Assembly (NCBI RefSeq): GCF_010509575.1
Contig: NZ_CP048437.1
Coordinates: 2,852,001-2,916,000 of the forward strand
DNA length: 64,000 nt
Origin: Faecalibacterium duncaniae
GTDB taxonomy: Bacteria; Bacillota; Clostridia; Oscillospirales; Ruminococcaceae
Reading direction: 5' to 3'
Position numbers and translations under genes: made by a program. The notes beneath the pieces are model-generated. The model was not told where the DNA came from, did no database searches, and was given only the letters and a program-made list of their open reading frames with translations. Shown here in pieces: positions 7,884 to 16,082 of this stretch. Within the stretch, counting starts at the first letter, position 1, and each line of letters begins with the position of its first letter.

Positions 7884-7912
7884 TTGACAAAACAGCGCAC
7901 AGCGATTAAACT
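7884..7912 (+). promoter_or_regulatory. gltX promoter
   Basis: TTGACA (7884-7889), 17 bp, TAAACT (7907-7912); gltX starts 55 bases further on. The whole 303-base divergent gap from 7664 to 7966 holds only this promoter and the opposite one at 7778-7806. Confidence 0.78.
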
Positions 7913-7966
7913 AAAAGGTAGCTATCCGCAATTTTTTGCCTGTAAATATAAAAGGAGCGTTTTTCT

Positions 7967-9436
7967 ATGCCGAGCAATAAAGTCCGCACCCGTTTTGCCC
8001 CCTCGCCCACCGGCTACATGCACGTTGGCAACCTGCGCACCGCGCTGTACACCTACCTGATGGCCAAGCACGAGGACGGCACCTTCATCCTGCGCATTGA
8101 GGACACCGACCAGGGCCGTTACGTTGAGGGCGCTGTGGATGTCATCTACAACACCCTGCGGGAGACCGGCCTGCTGTGGGACGAGGGCCCGGACATCGGC
8201 GGCCCTGTGGGCCCCTACGTTCAGAGTGAGCGGATGGGCATGTTCAAGCAGTATGCTGAGCAGCTGGTGGCAGAGGGCAAGGCCTACTACTGCTTCTGCA
8301 CCGAGGAGCGGCTGGAGGCACTGCACGCCGAACAGCGCGCCAACGGTGAGATGACCCACTACGACGGCTGCTGCCGCGACCTGCCCGAGGAGGAGGTCAA
8401 GCAGCGTCTGGCTGCAGGTGAGCCCTACGTCATCCGCCAGAAGATCCCCAAGGAGGGCGTGACCGGCTTTGACGATGTGGTCTACGGCCACATCGAGGTC
8501 GAGAACAGCGAGATGGACGACCAGATCCTCATCAAGACCGACGGAATGCCCACCTACAATTTTGCCAACGTTGTGGACGACCACCTGATGGGCATCACCC
8601 ATGTCATCCGCGGCAGCGAGTATCTGTCCTCCACCCCCAAGTACAACCTGCTGTATCAGGCCTTTGGCTGGGAGATCCCCACCTATATCCACTGCCCGCC
8701 CGTGATGAAGGACGCACAGAACAAGCTGTCTAAGCGCAACGGTGATGCCAGCTATCAGGATCTGGTGGCCAAGGGCTACCTGAGCGAGGCCGTGATGAAC
8801 TACATCTGCCTGCTGGGCTGGAGCCCCAAGGGCGAGTACGCCGAGCAGGAGATCTTCAGCCTGGAAGAGCTCATCAAGATCTGGAGCCCGGACGGCATCT
8901 CCAAGTCCCCCGCCATCTTCGACCCCCTCAAGCTGCGGGCCATCAACGCGGAGTATATCCGCCGCCTGAGCCCTGAGGAGTTCCAGAAGAAGGCCGAGCC
9001 CTGGATCGATCAGGCCGTGCACACCCCCATCGACAAGAAGCTGCTCTGCGCCAACCTGCAGCCCCGCTGTGAGGTGCTGGGCGAGATCCCCGAGCAGCTG
9101 GACTTCTTTGACGCAATGCCCGACTACGATGTGAGCCTGTACGCCAACAAGAAGCAGAAGACCACCCCGGAGACCGCCCTGGAGGCACTGGAAGCCCTGC
9201 TGCCCCTGCTGAGCGACGAGAGCCTGGACTTTTCTGACCGCGACACCGTGTTCAACGCCTGCAAGGCCAAGGCCGAAGAGCTGGGCAAAAAGAACGGCTG
9301 GCTGCTCTACCCGCTGGGCATTGCCCTTTCCGGCAAGCAGCGCACCCCCGGCGGCGGCACCGACCTTGCCTGCATGATGGGCCGCGAGACGACCCTTGCC
9401 CGTGTCAAGGCTGCCATTGAGAAGCTGAACGGCTGA
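7967..9436 (+). CDS. gltX: Glutamyl-tRNA synthetase
   Basis: 489 residues, the normal length of a class I glutamyl-tRNA synthetase; charges tRNA-Glu (and possibly tRNA-Gln) with glutamate. The HIGH-type signature is PSPTGYMHVGNLRTAL near residue 10 and the KMSKS-type loop is KLSKRNGD near residue 250. The C-terminal half carries the anticodon-binding helices. AAAGGAG lies 13 bases before the ATG and a good promoter 55 bases upstream. A small gene follows at 43 bases and may be cotranscribed. Confidence 0.96.
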   Translation: MPSNKVRTRFAPSPTGYMHVGNLRTALYTYLMAKHEDGTFILRIEDTDQGRYVEGAVDVIYNTLRETGLLWDEGPDIGGPVGPYVQSERMGMFKQYAEQLVAEGKAYYCFCTEERLEALHAEQRANGEMTHYDGCCRDLPEEEVKQRLAAGEPYVIRQKIPKEGVTGFDDVVYGHIEVENSEMDDQILIKTDGMPTYNFANVVDDHLMGITHVIRGSEYLSSTPKYNLLYQAFGWEIPTYIHCPPVMKDAQNKLSKRNGDASYQDLVAKGYLSEAVMNYICLLGWSPKGEYAEQEIFSLEELIKIWSPDGISKSPAIFDPLKLRAINAEYIRRLSPEEFQKKAEPWIDQAVHTPIDKKLLCANLQPRCEVLGEIPEQLDFFDAMPDYDVSLYANKKQKTTPETALEALEALLPLLSDESLDFSDRDTVFNACKAKAEELGKKNGWLLYPLGIALSGKQRTPGGGTDLACMMGRETTLARVKAAIEKLNG

Positions 9437-9479
9437 TCTTCCTTCCCCTTTTCGCAATCATATCCACGGAGGTGTTTTT

Positions 9480-9701
9480 ATGATGTACCCGTTTATGACA
9501 CTGGACGACAACACCGAGATCGTGCATTCCGAGATGCAGCCAGACCACCGTGTAAAGGTCTACATCGAAAAGCCCGACGAGAAGGATTGTTTCCACTCTG
9601 CGGTCTGCTATCTGCCGGATTATACCTGGGAGGATGTCAGCGGCTTCACCCCTGCTGAGATCGACCGCTACCAGAAAATTATTCGTTCCAAAACATATTG
9701 A
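9480..9701 (+). CDS. Small DUF-type protein of unknown function
   Basis: 73 residues, start at the first of two adjacent ATGs because GGAGG lies seven bases before it. The protein is acidic with an aromatic core (MYPFMTLDDNTEIVHS, ADYTWEDV-like stretch PDYTWEDVSGF) and looks like a small soluble two-layer fold. Its partner could be the broken DUF4160 gene 19 bases downstream; small proteins of this type are often found beside DUF4160 genes. I do not recognise a function. Confidence 0.7.
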   Translation: MMYPFMTLDDNTEIVHSEMQPDHRVKVYIEKPDEKDCFHSAVCYLPDYTWEDVSGFTPAEIDRYQKIIRSKTY

Positions 9702-9720
9702 AACAATGAAAGGAGATTCT

Positions 9721-9966
9721 ATGCCAAAGGTTTTACAAGTTGGTGCGTATAGTGTATATTTTTAGGCGAATGAAGGAACTCCACTGGAACCAGTGCACGT
9801 GCATGTGAAGGAGGGTGTTCCAAATAATAATGCAACGAAAATTTAGATTGCTCAGAATGGAAGCTGTGTTTTATGCCATAATAATTCACAAATTCCTCGA
9901 AAGGATTTAAAAAAAGTCATTAACGCCATTCAAGAAGATAATTGTCGTGCAGTAATTAAATTGTAG
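9721..9966 (+). pseudogene. DUF4160 protein gene broken by two TAG codons
   Basis: From an ATG with an excellent AAAGGAG site the frame reads MPKVLQVGAYSVYF, then TAG at 9763, ANEGTPLEPVHVHVKEG onward, TAG at 9844, then IAQNGSCVLCHNN to a final TAG at 9964. The conserved HVHV and the ordered NN..IP.KDL pattern identify the DUF4160 family. In intact relatives I recall tryptophan at both interrupted positions (YFW, TKIW), so each stop would be a single TGG-to-TAG change. The rest of the frame is undamaged. The base composition is AT-rich compared with the flanks. Confidence 0.7.
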
Positions 9967-10198
9967 AAAGATAAATTTCACAGCATACAGTTCCACTGTT
10001 AAATGACAGATTCTTTCAGAATACTACAAAGCTCTGTATTTCTGTGTTTTGAAGTCGTTTTTCAGTAGAATACTGTCCTGCGGCATAAAACGCCGCGCGC
10101 CCGCGCTACAGTATATGCAAAGGGCGCGGGAAACAGAACATTGCAAAAGATCCCCGCCGGAAGCTCCCTGCTGGTAAGACAGTAAAATCAAATTTCGT

Positions 10199-10230
10199 GG
10201 AACAGGCATGATCTCGGTCATGCCTGTTCC
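10199..10230 (-). terminator. Hairpin at the recombinase 3' end
   Basis: GGAACAGGCATG (10199-10210) and CATGCCTGTTCC (10219-10230) form a 12-bp stem that includes the recombinase stop codon. The following minus-strand sequence has only a moderate T content. Confidence 0.55.
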
Positions 10231-11954
10231 GCTTTTAGCAGTTCATCCACGGGAATGTAGCCCACAAGGTCGTACTCGATATGTACCTTCTGCCTGCGCT
10301 TGCCGCTGGACTTGTCAGGGGCATCTACATAGACCGCCTTGACAAGCTCTCTGAGGGCATAGGGGGTCAGCTCTGTGAGGGTGCTGTTCCTCTTTACCCG
10401 CTGAACAAACTGCTCTATATTCTCCGCCTGTTGTTCCTGTTCATGGATTTGCTGTTGCAGACCTTTGACCTCGGCTTTGAGGTCTTTCTGTTCCTCGGTG
10501 TAGTTCTTGCTCATCATGGCAAAGTGCTCATCGTCCAGCCGTCCGGCTACATTGTCCTCGTAAATGCGGATGAAAAGACGGTCAAGTTCTCCGATTCGCT
10601 TCTCAGCCTGTGCCAGCCGCTTCTGAGACAGCCGCAGCGATTCCTCACTCTGCATACGGAGCTTTTGCTCCATTTCAGAACGGAAATACGCCTCATAGCG
10701 AGTGACTACCGATACGACCTCCTGAATGTGCTTCCAGACGATCTGTTCCAGCACAACGGCACGGATATAATGTCCGCTGCACTTGTCCTTGTTGGCACGA
10801 TGGGTGGAGCAGATGAAGAAGTCCTGCCGCTTTTCAAAATAGCTGGTGGTGGAGTAGTAGAGCTTCTGCTTGCAGTCGTTGCAGAACACCAAACCGGAGA
10901 ACATATTGCTCTTTCCCGTCGCTGTTCTGCGGTGCCGCTGCTGCCTGATCTCCTGCACCTTATCAAAGACTTCCAGAGAGATGATCGCCGGGTGGGTGTT
11001 ATAGAAAATCTTGCGATTCTCCATTGGATTTTCCCGCTGCTTTTTGTCCCAGATGGAGTTGGTGTAGGTCTTGAAATTGACCGTGCAGCCTGTGTACTCC
11101 ATGTATTCGAGAATATAAGCAACGGTGCTTTCGTGCCAGCGATATTCATTCTCTGGAGCCTGATGCGGTGTTTTCCTGCCCTCCCGCTGTTTGTAGGCGG
11201 TGGGATTCAGCACCATTTCCTTTTCAAGCAAAGCGGCGATCTGGCTTGGACCTTTGCCCTCCATGCAAAGTGCAAAGATACGCTTCACGACCTGTGCCGC
11301 CTCTTCATCCACAATCCACGCTTTCGGATCATCGGGATTCCGCTTGTAACCGTATGGAATGTTGGTAGTCAATCGTTCTCCACGCTCACCCTTTGCCTTG
11401 TTGACGGCACGGATTTTGCGGCTGGTGTCTTTGGCAAAAAACTCGTTAAACCAGTTCTTGATGCCTGCAATGTCGTTGTCGGTGCTATTGGGGTCAATGG
11501 TGTCGAAGTGGTCGTTGATGGCAATATATCGCACGCCGTACTGAGGAAACGTGTAGTTGATATAAAGCCCTGTCAGCGAAGAATTACGACCGAGTCTTGA
11601 AAGGTCTTTCGTAATCACCACTTCCACATGACCGGCTTCAATTTCCGCAAGCATTCGCTGAAAGCCGGGGCGGTTGTTGAACTCAACCCCGCTGTACCCA
11701 TCGTCAATAAAATAGGTCGGGTTCGGAAAATGCTGAGATTTTGCATACTCCATTAACATGATCTGCTGATGCTGAATGGAATTCGACGGGTCATCCTTGC
11801 CGCCTTTTTCCTTGGTGTCCTCTACGGACAGTCTGCAATAAAGCGCTGTGATTTTGTCGGTTGCCCTTAACATATTGTTGTCCTCCTTCGGTGGGGCAAC
11901 TGTCTGAACAGGATTGGATTTTTGGTTTATATCAAGAGAAGCGTCGTTACTCAT
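10218..11954 (-). CDS. Large serine recombinase
   Basis: 578 residues. An N-terminal resolvase/invertase domain begins at TALYCRLSVED, whose serine is the likely nucleophile, with the family motifs FIDDGYSGVEFNNRPGF and DLSRLGR. The recombinase domain follows (IPYGYKRNPDD), then a zinc ribbon (FCNDCKQKLYY and FICSTHR..KDKCSGH), a long coiled coil (residues about 430-500) and a C-terminal DUF4368-like segment. This architecture matches TndX/Tn4451-type transposon recombinases, which integrate and excise elements. ATG 11954 is chosen because it overlaps the previous stop (ATGAGTAA) and has GGAGG upstream. Confidence 0.92.
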   Translation of the reverse strand: MSNDASLDINQKSNPVQTVAPPKEDNNMLRATDKITALYCRLSVEDTKEKGGKDDPSNSIQHQQIMLMEYAKSQHFPNPTYFIDDGYSGVEFNNRPGFQRMLAEIEAGHVEVVITKDLSRLGRNSSLTGLYINYTFPQYGVRYIAINDHFDTIDPNSTDNDIAGIKNWFNEFFAKDTSRKIRAVNKAKGERGERLTTNIPYGYKRNPDDPKAWIVDEEAAQVVKRIFALCMEGKGPSQIAALLEKEMVLNPTAYKQREGRKTPHQAPENEYRWHESTVAYILEYMEYTGCTVNFKTYTNSIWDKKQRENPMENRKIFYNTHPAIISLEVFDKVQEIRQQRHRRTATGKSNMFSGLVFCNDCKQKLYYSTTSYFEKRQDFFICSTHRANKDKCSGHYIRAVVLEQIVWKHIQEVVSVVTRYEAYFRSEMEQKLRMQSEESLRLSQKRLAQAEKRIGELDRLFIRIYEDNVAGRLDDEHFAMMSKNYTEEQKDLKAEVKGLQQQIHEQEQQAENIEQFVQRVKRNSTLTELTPYALRELVKAVYVDAPDKSSGKRRQKVHIEYDLVGYIPVDELLKAEQA

Positions 11955-12342
11955 CGGCGTCCTCCGTGATACCGTTTTTATCATCGGCAGCGTTCTGTTC
12001 CATGATGCGTCTGAGCTTCTTGTCGAGGGTTTCCGTACCCTCGTAGCTGCCGGTTACGGTGTATTCCGTGCCGCCGTGTCCCTCCACGATTTTGACGTCG
12101 GGCAGCCAAAAGGCGGACGGATTTTTCACTACGATGTTGCCCTTCTCATCGAAAGAAAACTCTCGCTTGGGGGCATCATCGGGACGAGGCTCGACCTTGG
12201 CATACGGGTCAGGATTGGAGAAATAAAACGAGCGGATTTCACCGTCCTCCTCGCCGTTATCAAAATCATCGTCGGCAAAAATCTCGTCCAGTTCTTCGTC
12301 AGTCAGTTCGATGATCTCATTGTCTTTTTCTTTCGGATTCAC
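11947..12342 (-). CDS. Acidic accessory protein beside the recombinase
   Basis: 131 residues, strongly acidic at the N-terminus (TDEELDEIFADDDFDNGEEDGE), then a central stretch (REFSFDEKGNIVVKNPSAFWLPDV) and a basic helix (TLDKKLRRIMEQNA). I do not recognise the family. Start is GTG at 12342, nine bases after GAAGGAGG. It overlaps the recombinase start, so the two are coupled and it is likely part of the same element, perhaps a recombination partner. Confidence 0.7.
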   Translation of the reverse strand: MNPKEKDNEIIELTDEELDEIFADDDFDNGEEDGEIRSFYFSNPDPYAKVEPRPDDAPKREFSFDEKGNIVVKNPSAFWLPDVKIVEGHGGTEYTVTGSYEGTETLDKKLRRIMEQNAADDKNGITEDADE

Positions 12343-12393
12343 TTCGTCAAGCCTCCTTCGCTTTCATGGTTATAACGATTAAAACAATACTCG

Positions 12394-12891
12394 TTATAAT
12401 TTTCTCTCGTAGCAAATTTCTTCTGTTTCAAGACAAGGTTTAACTTTTCCATGTGTGAAAAAACCAAACGACTCATAGAATTTTCTTGCTCGAATGTTGT
12501 TCGCAAACACCCAAAGCATAACCTTATCATAGCCAGCAGCTCTCATGTCGCCCATGACTCTGCTCATCATTTGAGTTCCGAAACCCTTTCTCCAGTTGTC
12601 TTGCAAGCTATGGATGCAGATGAGTTCCGCATAATCAGGCATATCGTTATCTCGCGCCGTATCCCACCATGCAATACAATGAGGATGAGAGTCCACCTCT
12701 AAAATATATCCATTGCCAATATTCTCATCGAGCAATCGCTTATACATTGCCGTAGCACGATTTAGGTTGGTGGACATTTGCAGTATCTCGGCAGACAGGA
12801 TATCCTTAAACGCAGCCTTCCAACTTTCTGTTTGGATATAAGCTAAATCAAATTCATCACCTTGCTGTACTTTCCGAATTAGACAATCCAT
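12394..12891 (-). CDS. GNAT-family N-acetyltransferase
   Basis: 165 residues with the GNAT fold: the acetyl-CoA loop is in DNWRKGFGTQMM (Q/R-x-x-G-x-G/A) and the C-terminal NNIRARKFYESFGF is the usual beta-5/helix-4 motif. Substrate unknown. A GGAG lies almost against the ATG, which is closer than ideal. Cargo of the island. Confidence 0.85.
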   Translation of the reverse strand: MDCLIRKVQQGDEFDLAYIQTESWKAAFKDILSAEILQMSTNLNRATAMYKRLLDENIGNGYILEVDSHPHCIAWWDTARDNDMPDYAELICIHSLQDNWRKGFGTQMMSRVMGDMRAAGYDKVMLWVFANNIRARKFYESFGFFTHGKVKPCLETEEICYERKL

Positions 12892-12960
12892 ACTCCTAAC
12901 ACCTCAATCAATACGCTTATTTGTTTCGATTATATTCGTTCAAGTGCTACTGCGTAGCAA

Positions 12961-13334
12961 AACGGACGAACGCCGTCAATGGTCAAGATGAACGGCTGCG
13001 CCGCCATTGACTTCCGTCCGTCTGTTTCGCTTTTTGGCAGACAAGGCGGCGGTTGCCGCCGATTTCCATTTGGAAAATGGCGCTTGCTAACATGGGAAAC
13101 GGAGAATAGCAAGCACAGCAAGTGTATGTACACTTGCGAAATCCGGCGTGGTACGACCGGGATTTCCTTGCAGAATAGCAAGCAAATCCGGTGAGTACCC
13201 ACACCGGAGCTTGCCATTCTGGCAAGCAATGCACGGCGGTACCCACTTCTCATTACCTGCCAACTGCGAAACGCACTTGGCAAGCAATGCTCGTGTTTAT
13301 ACACCCGTGCAATCTTGTTGGGGAATTGCCCCAA
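12961..13334. repeat. Dense hairpin array, possible transfer-origin relic
   Basis: Gap of 501 bases (12892-13392) without a credible gene but packed with inverted repeats: GTCAATGG/CCATTGAC (12975, 13004), the 20-base palindrome GCAAGTGTA-TG-TACACTTGC (13118-13137), AAATCC/GGATTT (13138-13167), CCGGTG/CACCGG (13188, 13202), GCTTGCC/GGCAAGC (13209-13227) and TTGGGG/CCCCAA (13318-13334). Such clusters occur at transfer origins of Tn1549-like conjugative elements, usually next to a relaxase gene, which is absent here. Confidence 0.5.
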
Positions 13335-13392
13335 ACCCCTGAACGATTTCAGAGAAATCGGCTGCGCTCCTACGGAGCTGAACGGAGAAATT

Positions 13393-14496
13393 TTATATGT
13401 TACTCTTGCGGCGGTTACAGTCTGCACAAAGCATCTGACAGTTTTCCGCAGTTGTCTTTCCACCCTTACTCCACGGCGTGATATGGTCAGCTTGCATTTC
13501 TTCAATTTCAAAATGCTTTCCGCATTTTGGGCAGATACCTTTTTGCCGCTCATAAGCTGCCCGTGCCATTTCAGGAGAGAAAGCACGAATATTTAGGTGC
13601 CGTTCCTGTCCATCAAAGAGATATTCATAAATGCCCTTTTGATTTGAGATATATCCATTGCGGTAGTCTTCGATCAGTTCAATGATACGAGCTTCAAGTG
13701 CTTTGGGATCATATTTACCTGTGCCGTATTTATTGTAAAAGATACCCCATTCGAGTCCCTTCATCAGCTTGCTGCGATATTTGGGGAATGTAGCTTTTAC
13801 CCAATTTATAACAGTCTGGAAATACAGCCACAGTTCATTGCAGTTCGTGTCATGCTGGTGCTGTGACATATAATCTTCGATTTCAATACCTTCACGGGCA
13901 GAAATCCACTTCAAGGCGGTTTCAAGGTAGTCTTGACGGATTGCGGAGCCATTCAAATAGTCGCCGGCAATTTGATAAGCCGGGCACATGGTTTTGCTAA
14001 AATATTTTTTTGCTTCGGTCAGCCATTCTCCCGTATAAATCGCATTTCGTAATTCCTGCGTTGTCAGTTGTTCTCCTGCAATGTTGATGATTTTGAACCA
14101 GTCTAACTTCTCCTTATCCGTACCCTCGCAAATATAAATCATCAGCGGATAGTCCATAATCTGCTGTTGTTCCGTATGCGTCAGATTGGAAAATGTAAGA
14201 TGGTTGATAGAGAAGTCACCTTGAACATATTGACAGATGCTTATTGTTCTCTGCTGACCATCAAGCACTTCAAAATTGCCATCATCATTTTTGACCCAGT
14301 ACATTACGTTCAAAGGAAAATTCTTTGTGATGGTACGGATAACTTCGTCACGTTGTTTGTCTTTGTAGATAAATTCCCGCTGAAAAGCTGGGCGGATATT
14401 CAGCCTTCCACCGTAGCCCACAACACCGTTCTCAGCACTATCCTTGTATCCTGCAACAACTTCTCGCACAGGAATCTCATGTAGTTTGATTTTCAT
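13393..14496 (-). CDS. DUF262-HNH endonuclease
   Basis: 367 residues. The N-terminal DUF262 domain has the DGQQR motif (EVLDGQQRTISICQY, about residue 77), which in GmrS/DndB-like proteins binds or hydrolyses nucleotides, and the NIRPAFQREFIYK start typical of the family. The C-terminus is an HNH nuclease with zinc cysteines (CPKCGKHF, LCADCNRRK) and the catalytic DHI in MQADHITPWSKGG. Known relatives cut modified or unmodified DNA in defence systems. It is the last gene of a minus-strand operon after an XRE regulator and an EcoRI-type methyltransferase, so it is a plausible restriction partner; this is inferred from position. Confidence 0.85.
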   Translation of the reverse strand: MKIKLHEIPVREVVAGYKDSAENGVVGYGGRLNIRPAFQREFIYKDKQRDEVIRTITKNFPLNVMYWVKNDDGNFEVLDGQQRTISICQYVQGDFSINHLTFSNLTHTEQQQIMDYPLMIYICEGTDKEKLDWFKIINIAGEQLTTQELRNAIYTGEWLTEAKKYFSKTMCPAYQIAGDYLNGSAIRQDYLETALKWISAREGIEIEDYMSQHQHDTNCNELWLYFQTVINWVKATFPKYRSKLMKGLEWGIFYNKYGTGKYDPKALEARIIELIEDYRNGYISNQKGIYEYLFDGQERHLNIRAFSPEMARAAYERQKGICPKCGKHFEIEEMQADHITPWSKGGKTTAENCQMLCADCNRRKSNI

Positions 14497-14505
14497 ACAT
14501 ACTCT

Positions 14506-14647
14506 CTACTTTCTGCGAATAGTCAATCGCACATAAGTGATTTTTCCGTCGATCTTCCCCTCAGCATTTTTAATCAACCCTGGGATTGCCGTTGCATACG
14601 AATTGTGATCCGTCGATATAATTTCCTGCCGTGCAGAACCGGACGAA
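14506..14647 (-). other. Alternative 3' coding tails of the methyltransferase
   Basis: The 141 bases between the present methyltransferase stop and the nuclease start are open in two other frames reachable by changing the GA-repeat number. With 13 repeats the gene would run to TAG at 14506-14508 (427 residues, ending GKITYVRLTIRRK). With 11 repeats it would stop at 14574-14576 (403 residues, with GRKLYRRITIR near the end). The 14506 stop leaves only nine bases to the nuclease ATG, normal for an operon. Confidence 0.7.
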
Positions 14648-15787
14648 TCACGTCGTCGTGTGAGTTGTCGGCTTGCGTCTGACGAGGATACGGAAGTACG
14701 GCTGCACCGTCCGCCGCCCCGTTCTCTCTCTCTCTCTCTCTCTCTCTACATTAACAGAATGTGAACAATCAGGGAAAGAGTAAACAAGATCTTTGCCATC
14801 AGTTCCTTTTCTGAACGCCACGATTTCAAATTGGTCAGGGTTATATTGCGACAAGAACGTGATTGGAACACCCATGACACCATAATAATCACAGGGAATA
14901 TCTACTGTCCTGTCGACATTGATAGCGTCGTAGTTATCGTATTTAGGATATAATTCTGGCGAGTAGCTCCTGAATAGGGGCATATTTTCGTGCCTTTTTT
15001 CGATATCCACATTTGTGAACCAGCAAATGTTTCCCATTCGCCGCCATTTCTGTCCATGCTCATCAATCTTAAAATCGGTTTTCTTAATCTCGTAAGAATC
15101 GGGTACTTTGAACCAAAAATGTCCGCTATTATACCCCAACCATAATCTGTTTTCAGCAATCATCGGAAAAATCTCTTTATATGTGACAGCATTCATATTT
15201 CCAATGATTATAAAGTATTTTCTGTATTCTTCAAGTAACGCAATATACTCGCGGAACAGGGAGAACGGCGGGTTAGTTACCACCACGTCAGCTTCTCTTA
15301 GCAGCTCTACACACTCTGGGCTTCGGAAGTCTCCGTCACCATTAAGAAGTGTCATAGTATTTTTTCTGTTTCGCATAAGATATTCGACATCCGCAAGATC
15401 TGCCCGCCCATCGTGGTTTTCGTCTGTCACCTCGGTGATTTCTACTCGATAGGGTCTCCGAGTGCTACAAACCAATGGAGTTGTGTCAGTGTCTGGAACA
15501 AATGCAAGCTGTCCAGCATTGTCAACATAGTACTCAAATTCATCTCCAACCACGGGTGATGTTGCATAGCAAGTTGTTACCAATTTCTTCAACCCCAAAG
15601 CATTGAAATTCATGGCAAAGTACTTAAAGAAATTACTCTCGTAGGGATCATCGCAGTTGCACAAAACTGTTTTGCCAGCAAAGAAACTCCGGTAATGCTT
15701 GAGTTCCTTTTCAATCAGCGAAAGTTGCGTGTAGAACTCATCCTGTTTGTTCCTTGCAGAATCATGTAGATTGCTATTTCCAGCCAT
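14648..15787 (-). CDS. EcoRI-family adenine-specific DNA methyltransferase, phase-variable
   Basis: 379 residues in the present repeat state. Family signs are VLCNCDDPYES (41-51), the LLNGDGDF region and the catalytic NPPF at 172-175 in VVVTNPPFSLFREYI; it should methylate adenine using S-adenosylmethionine. Residues 348-355 are ERERERER encoded by a GA tract, after which the present frame gives TGRRTVQPYFRILVRRK and stops. ATG 15785-15787 overlaps the XRE stop (TAATG). One repeat more or fewer would give other C-termini (427 or 403 residues). The effect on target choice or activity is unknown. Confidence 0.88.
   Translation of the reverse strand: MAGNSNLHDSARNKQDEFYTQLSLIEKELKHYRSFFAGKTVLCNCDDPYESNFFKYFAMNFNALGLKKLVTTCYATSPVVGDEFEYYVDNAGQLAFVPDTDTTPLVCSTRRPYRVEITEVTDENHDGRADLADVEYLMRNRKNTMTLLNGDGDFRSPECVELLREADVVVTNPPFSLFREYIALLEEYRKYFIIIGNMNAVTYKEIFPMIAENRLWLGYNSGHFWFKVPDSYEIKKTDFKIDEHGQKWRRMGNICWFTNVDIEKRHENMPLFRSYSPELYPKYDNYDAINVDRTVDIPCDYYGVMGVPITFLSQYNPDQFEIVAFRKGTDGKDLVYSFPDCSHSVNVERERERERTGRRTVQPYFRILVRRKPTTHTTT
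14723..14747. repeat. Dinucleotide tract (GA)12 inside the methyltransferase
   Basis: Twenty-five bases of pure TC/GA alternation within coding sequence, the only tract of this kind I saw in the window. Tracts of this length are prone to slipped-strand mispairing, and each unit gained or lost shifts the frame. Confidence 0.95.
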
Positions 15788-16014
15788 TATCTGTCACCAC
15801 CTTCTTCGGTAGAAGAAAATATTTCCACAACATCATCAAGCCCACATCCGAGATAGTTGCAAATCTTTGCAAGGGCTTCCATGGAAACTGGCATCTGCTT
15901 TCCCATTTTTGCGAGCATATTTGTACTAATGCCTGTTTGTTGCCGCATCTCGGTTTTCGTGATTTTTCTATCTATCAACAATTTCCATAACTTGTCGTAG
16001 CTGTAAATCATCAT
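15787..16014 (-). CDS. XRE-family regulator, controller-like
   Basis: 75 residues with a helix-turn-helix (ITKTEMRQQTGISTNMLAKMGKQMPVS) of the Cro/CI type and a short acidic tail. The size and position directly before a methyltransferase resemble controller proteins of restriction-modification systems. ATG 16014 follows GAGAGGG; its stop overlaps the methyltransferase start. A perfect palindrome 70 bases upstream is a candidate binding site. Confidence 0.85.
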   Translation of the reverse strand: MMIYSYDKLWKLLIDRKITKTEMRQQTGISTNMLAKMGKQMPVSMEALAKICNYLGCGLDDVVEIFSSTEEGGDR

Positions 16015-16082
16015 GGTGCCCTCTCTTTGCATTTTGCTTTTATAATCTTATCACAGAATTCCCAAAAACGCAACAAATTATT

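Noticed and set aside
12961..13334. CRISPR array
   Set aside because: The repeats are inverted, of different sequence and irregularly spaced; there are no direct repeats with unique spacers and no cas genes in the window.
12930..13586. 218-codon minus-strand frame and several smaller ones across the hairpin patch
   Set aside because: They overlap the HNH gene end, lack ribosome sites, and the DNA is dominated by inverted repeats.
16056..16061. GAATTC near the promoter of the EcoRI-type methyltransferase operon as a self-recognition site
   Set aside because: Other GAATTC sites occur in the window (for example near 5964, 11779 and 60458), so this one is not special, and the recognition site of the enzyme is unknown.
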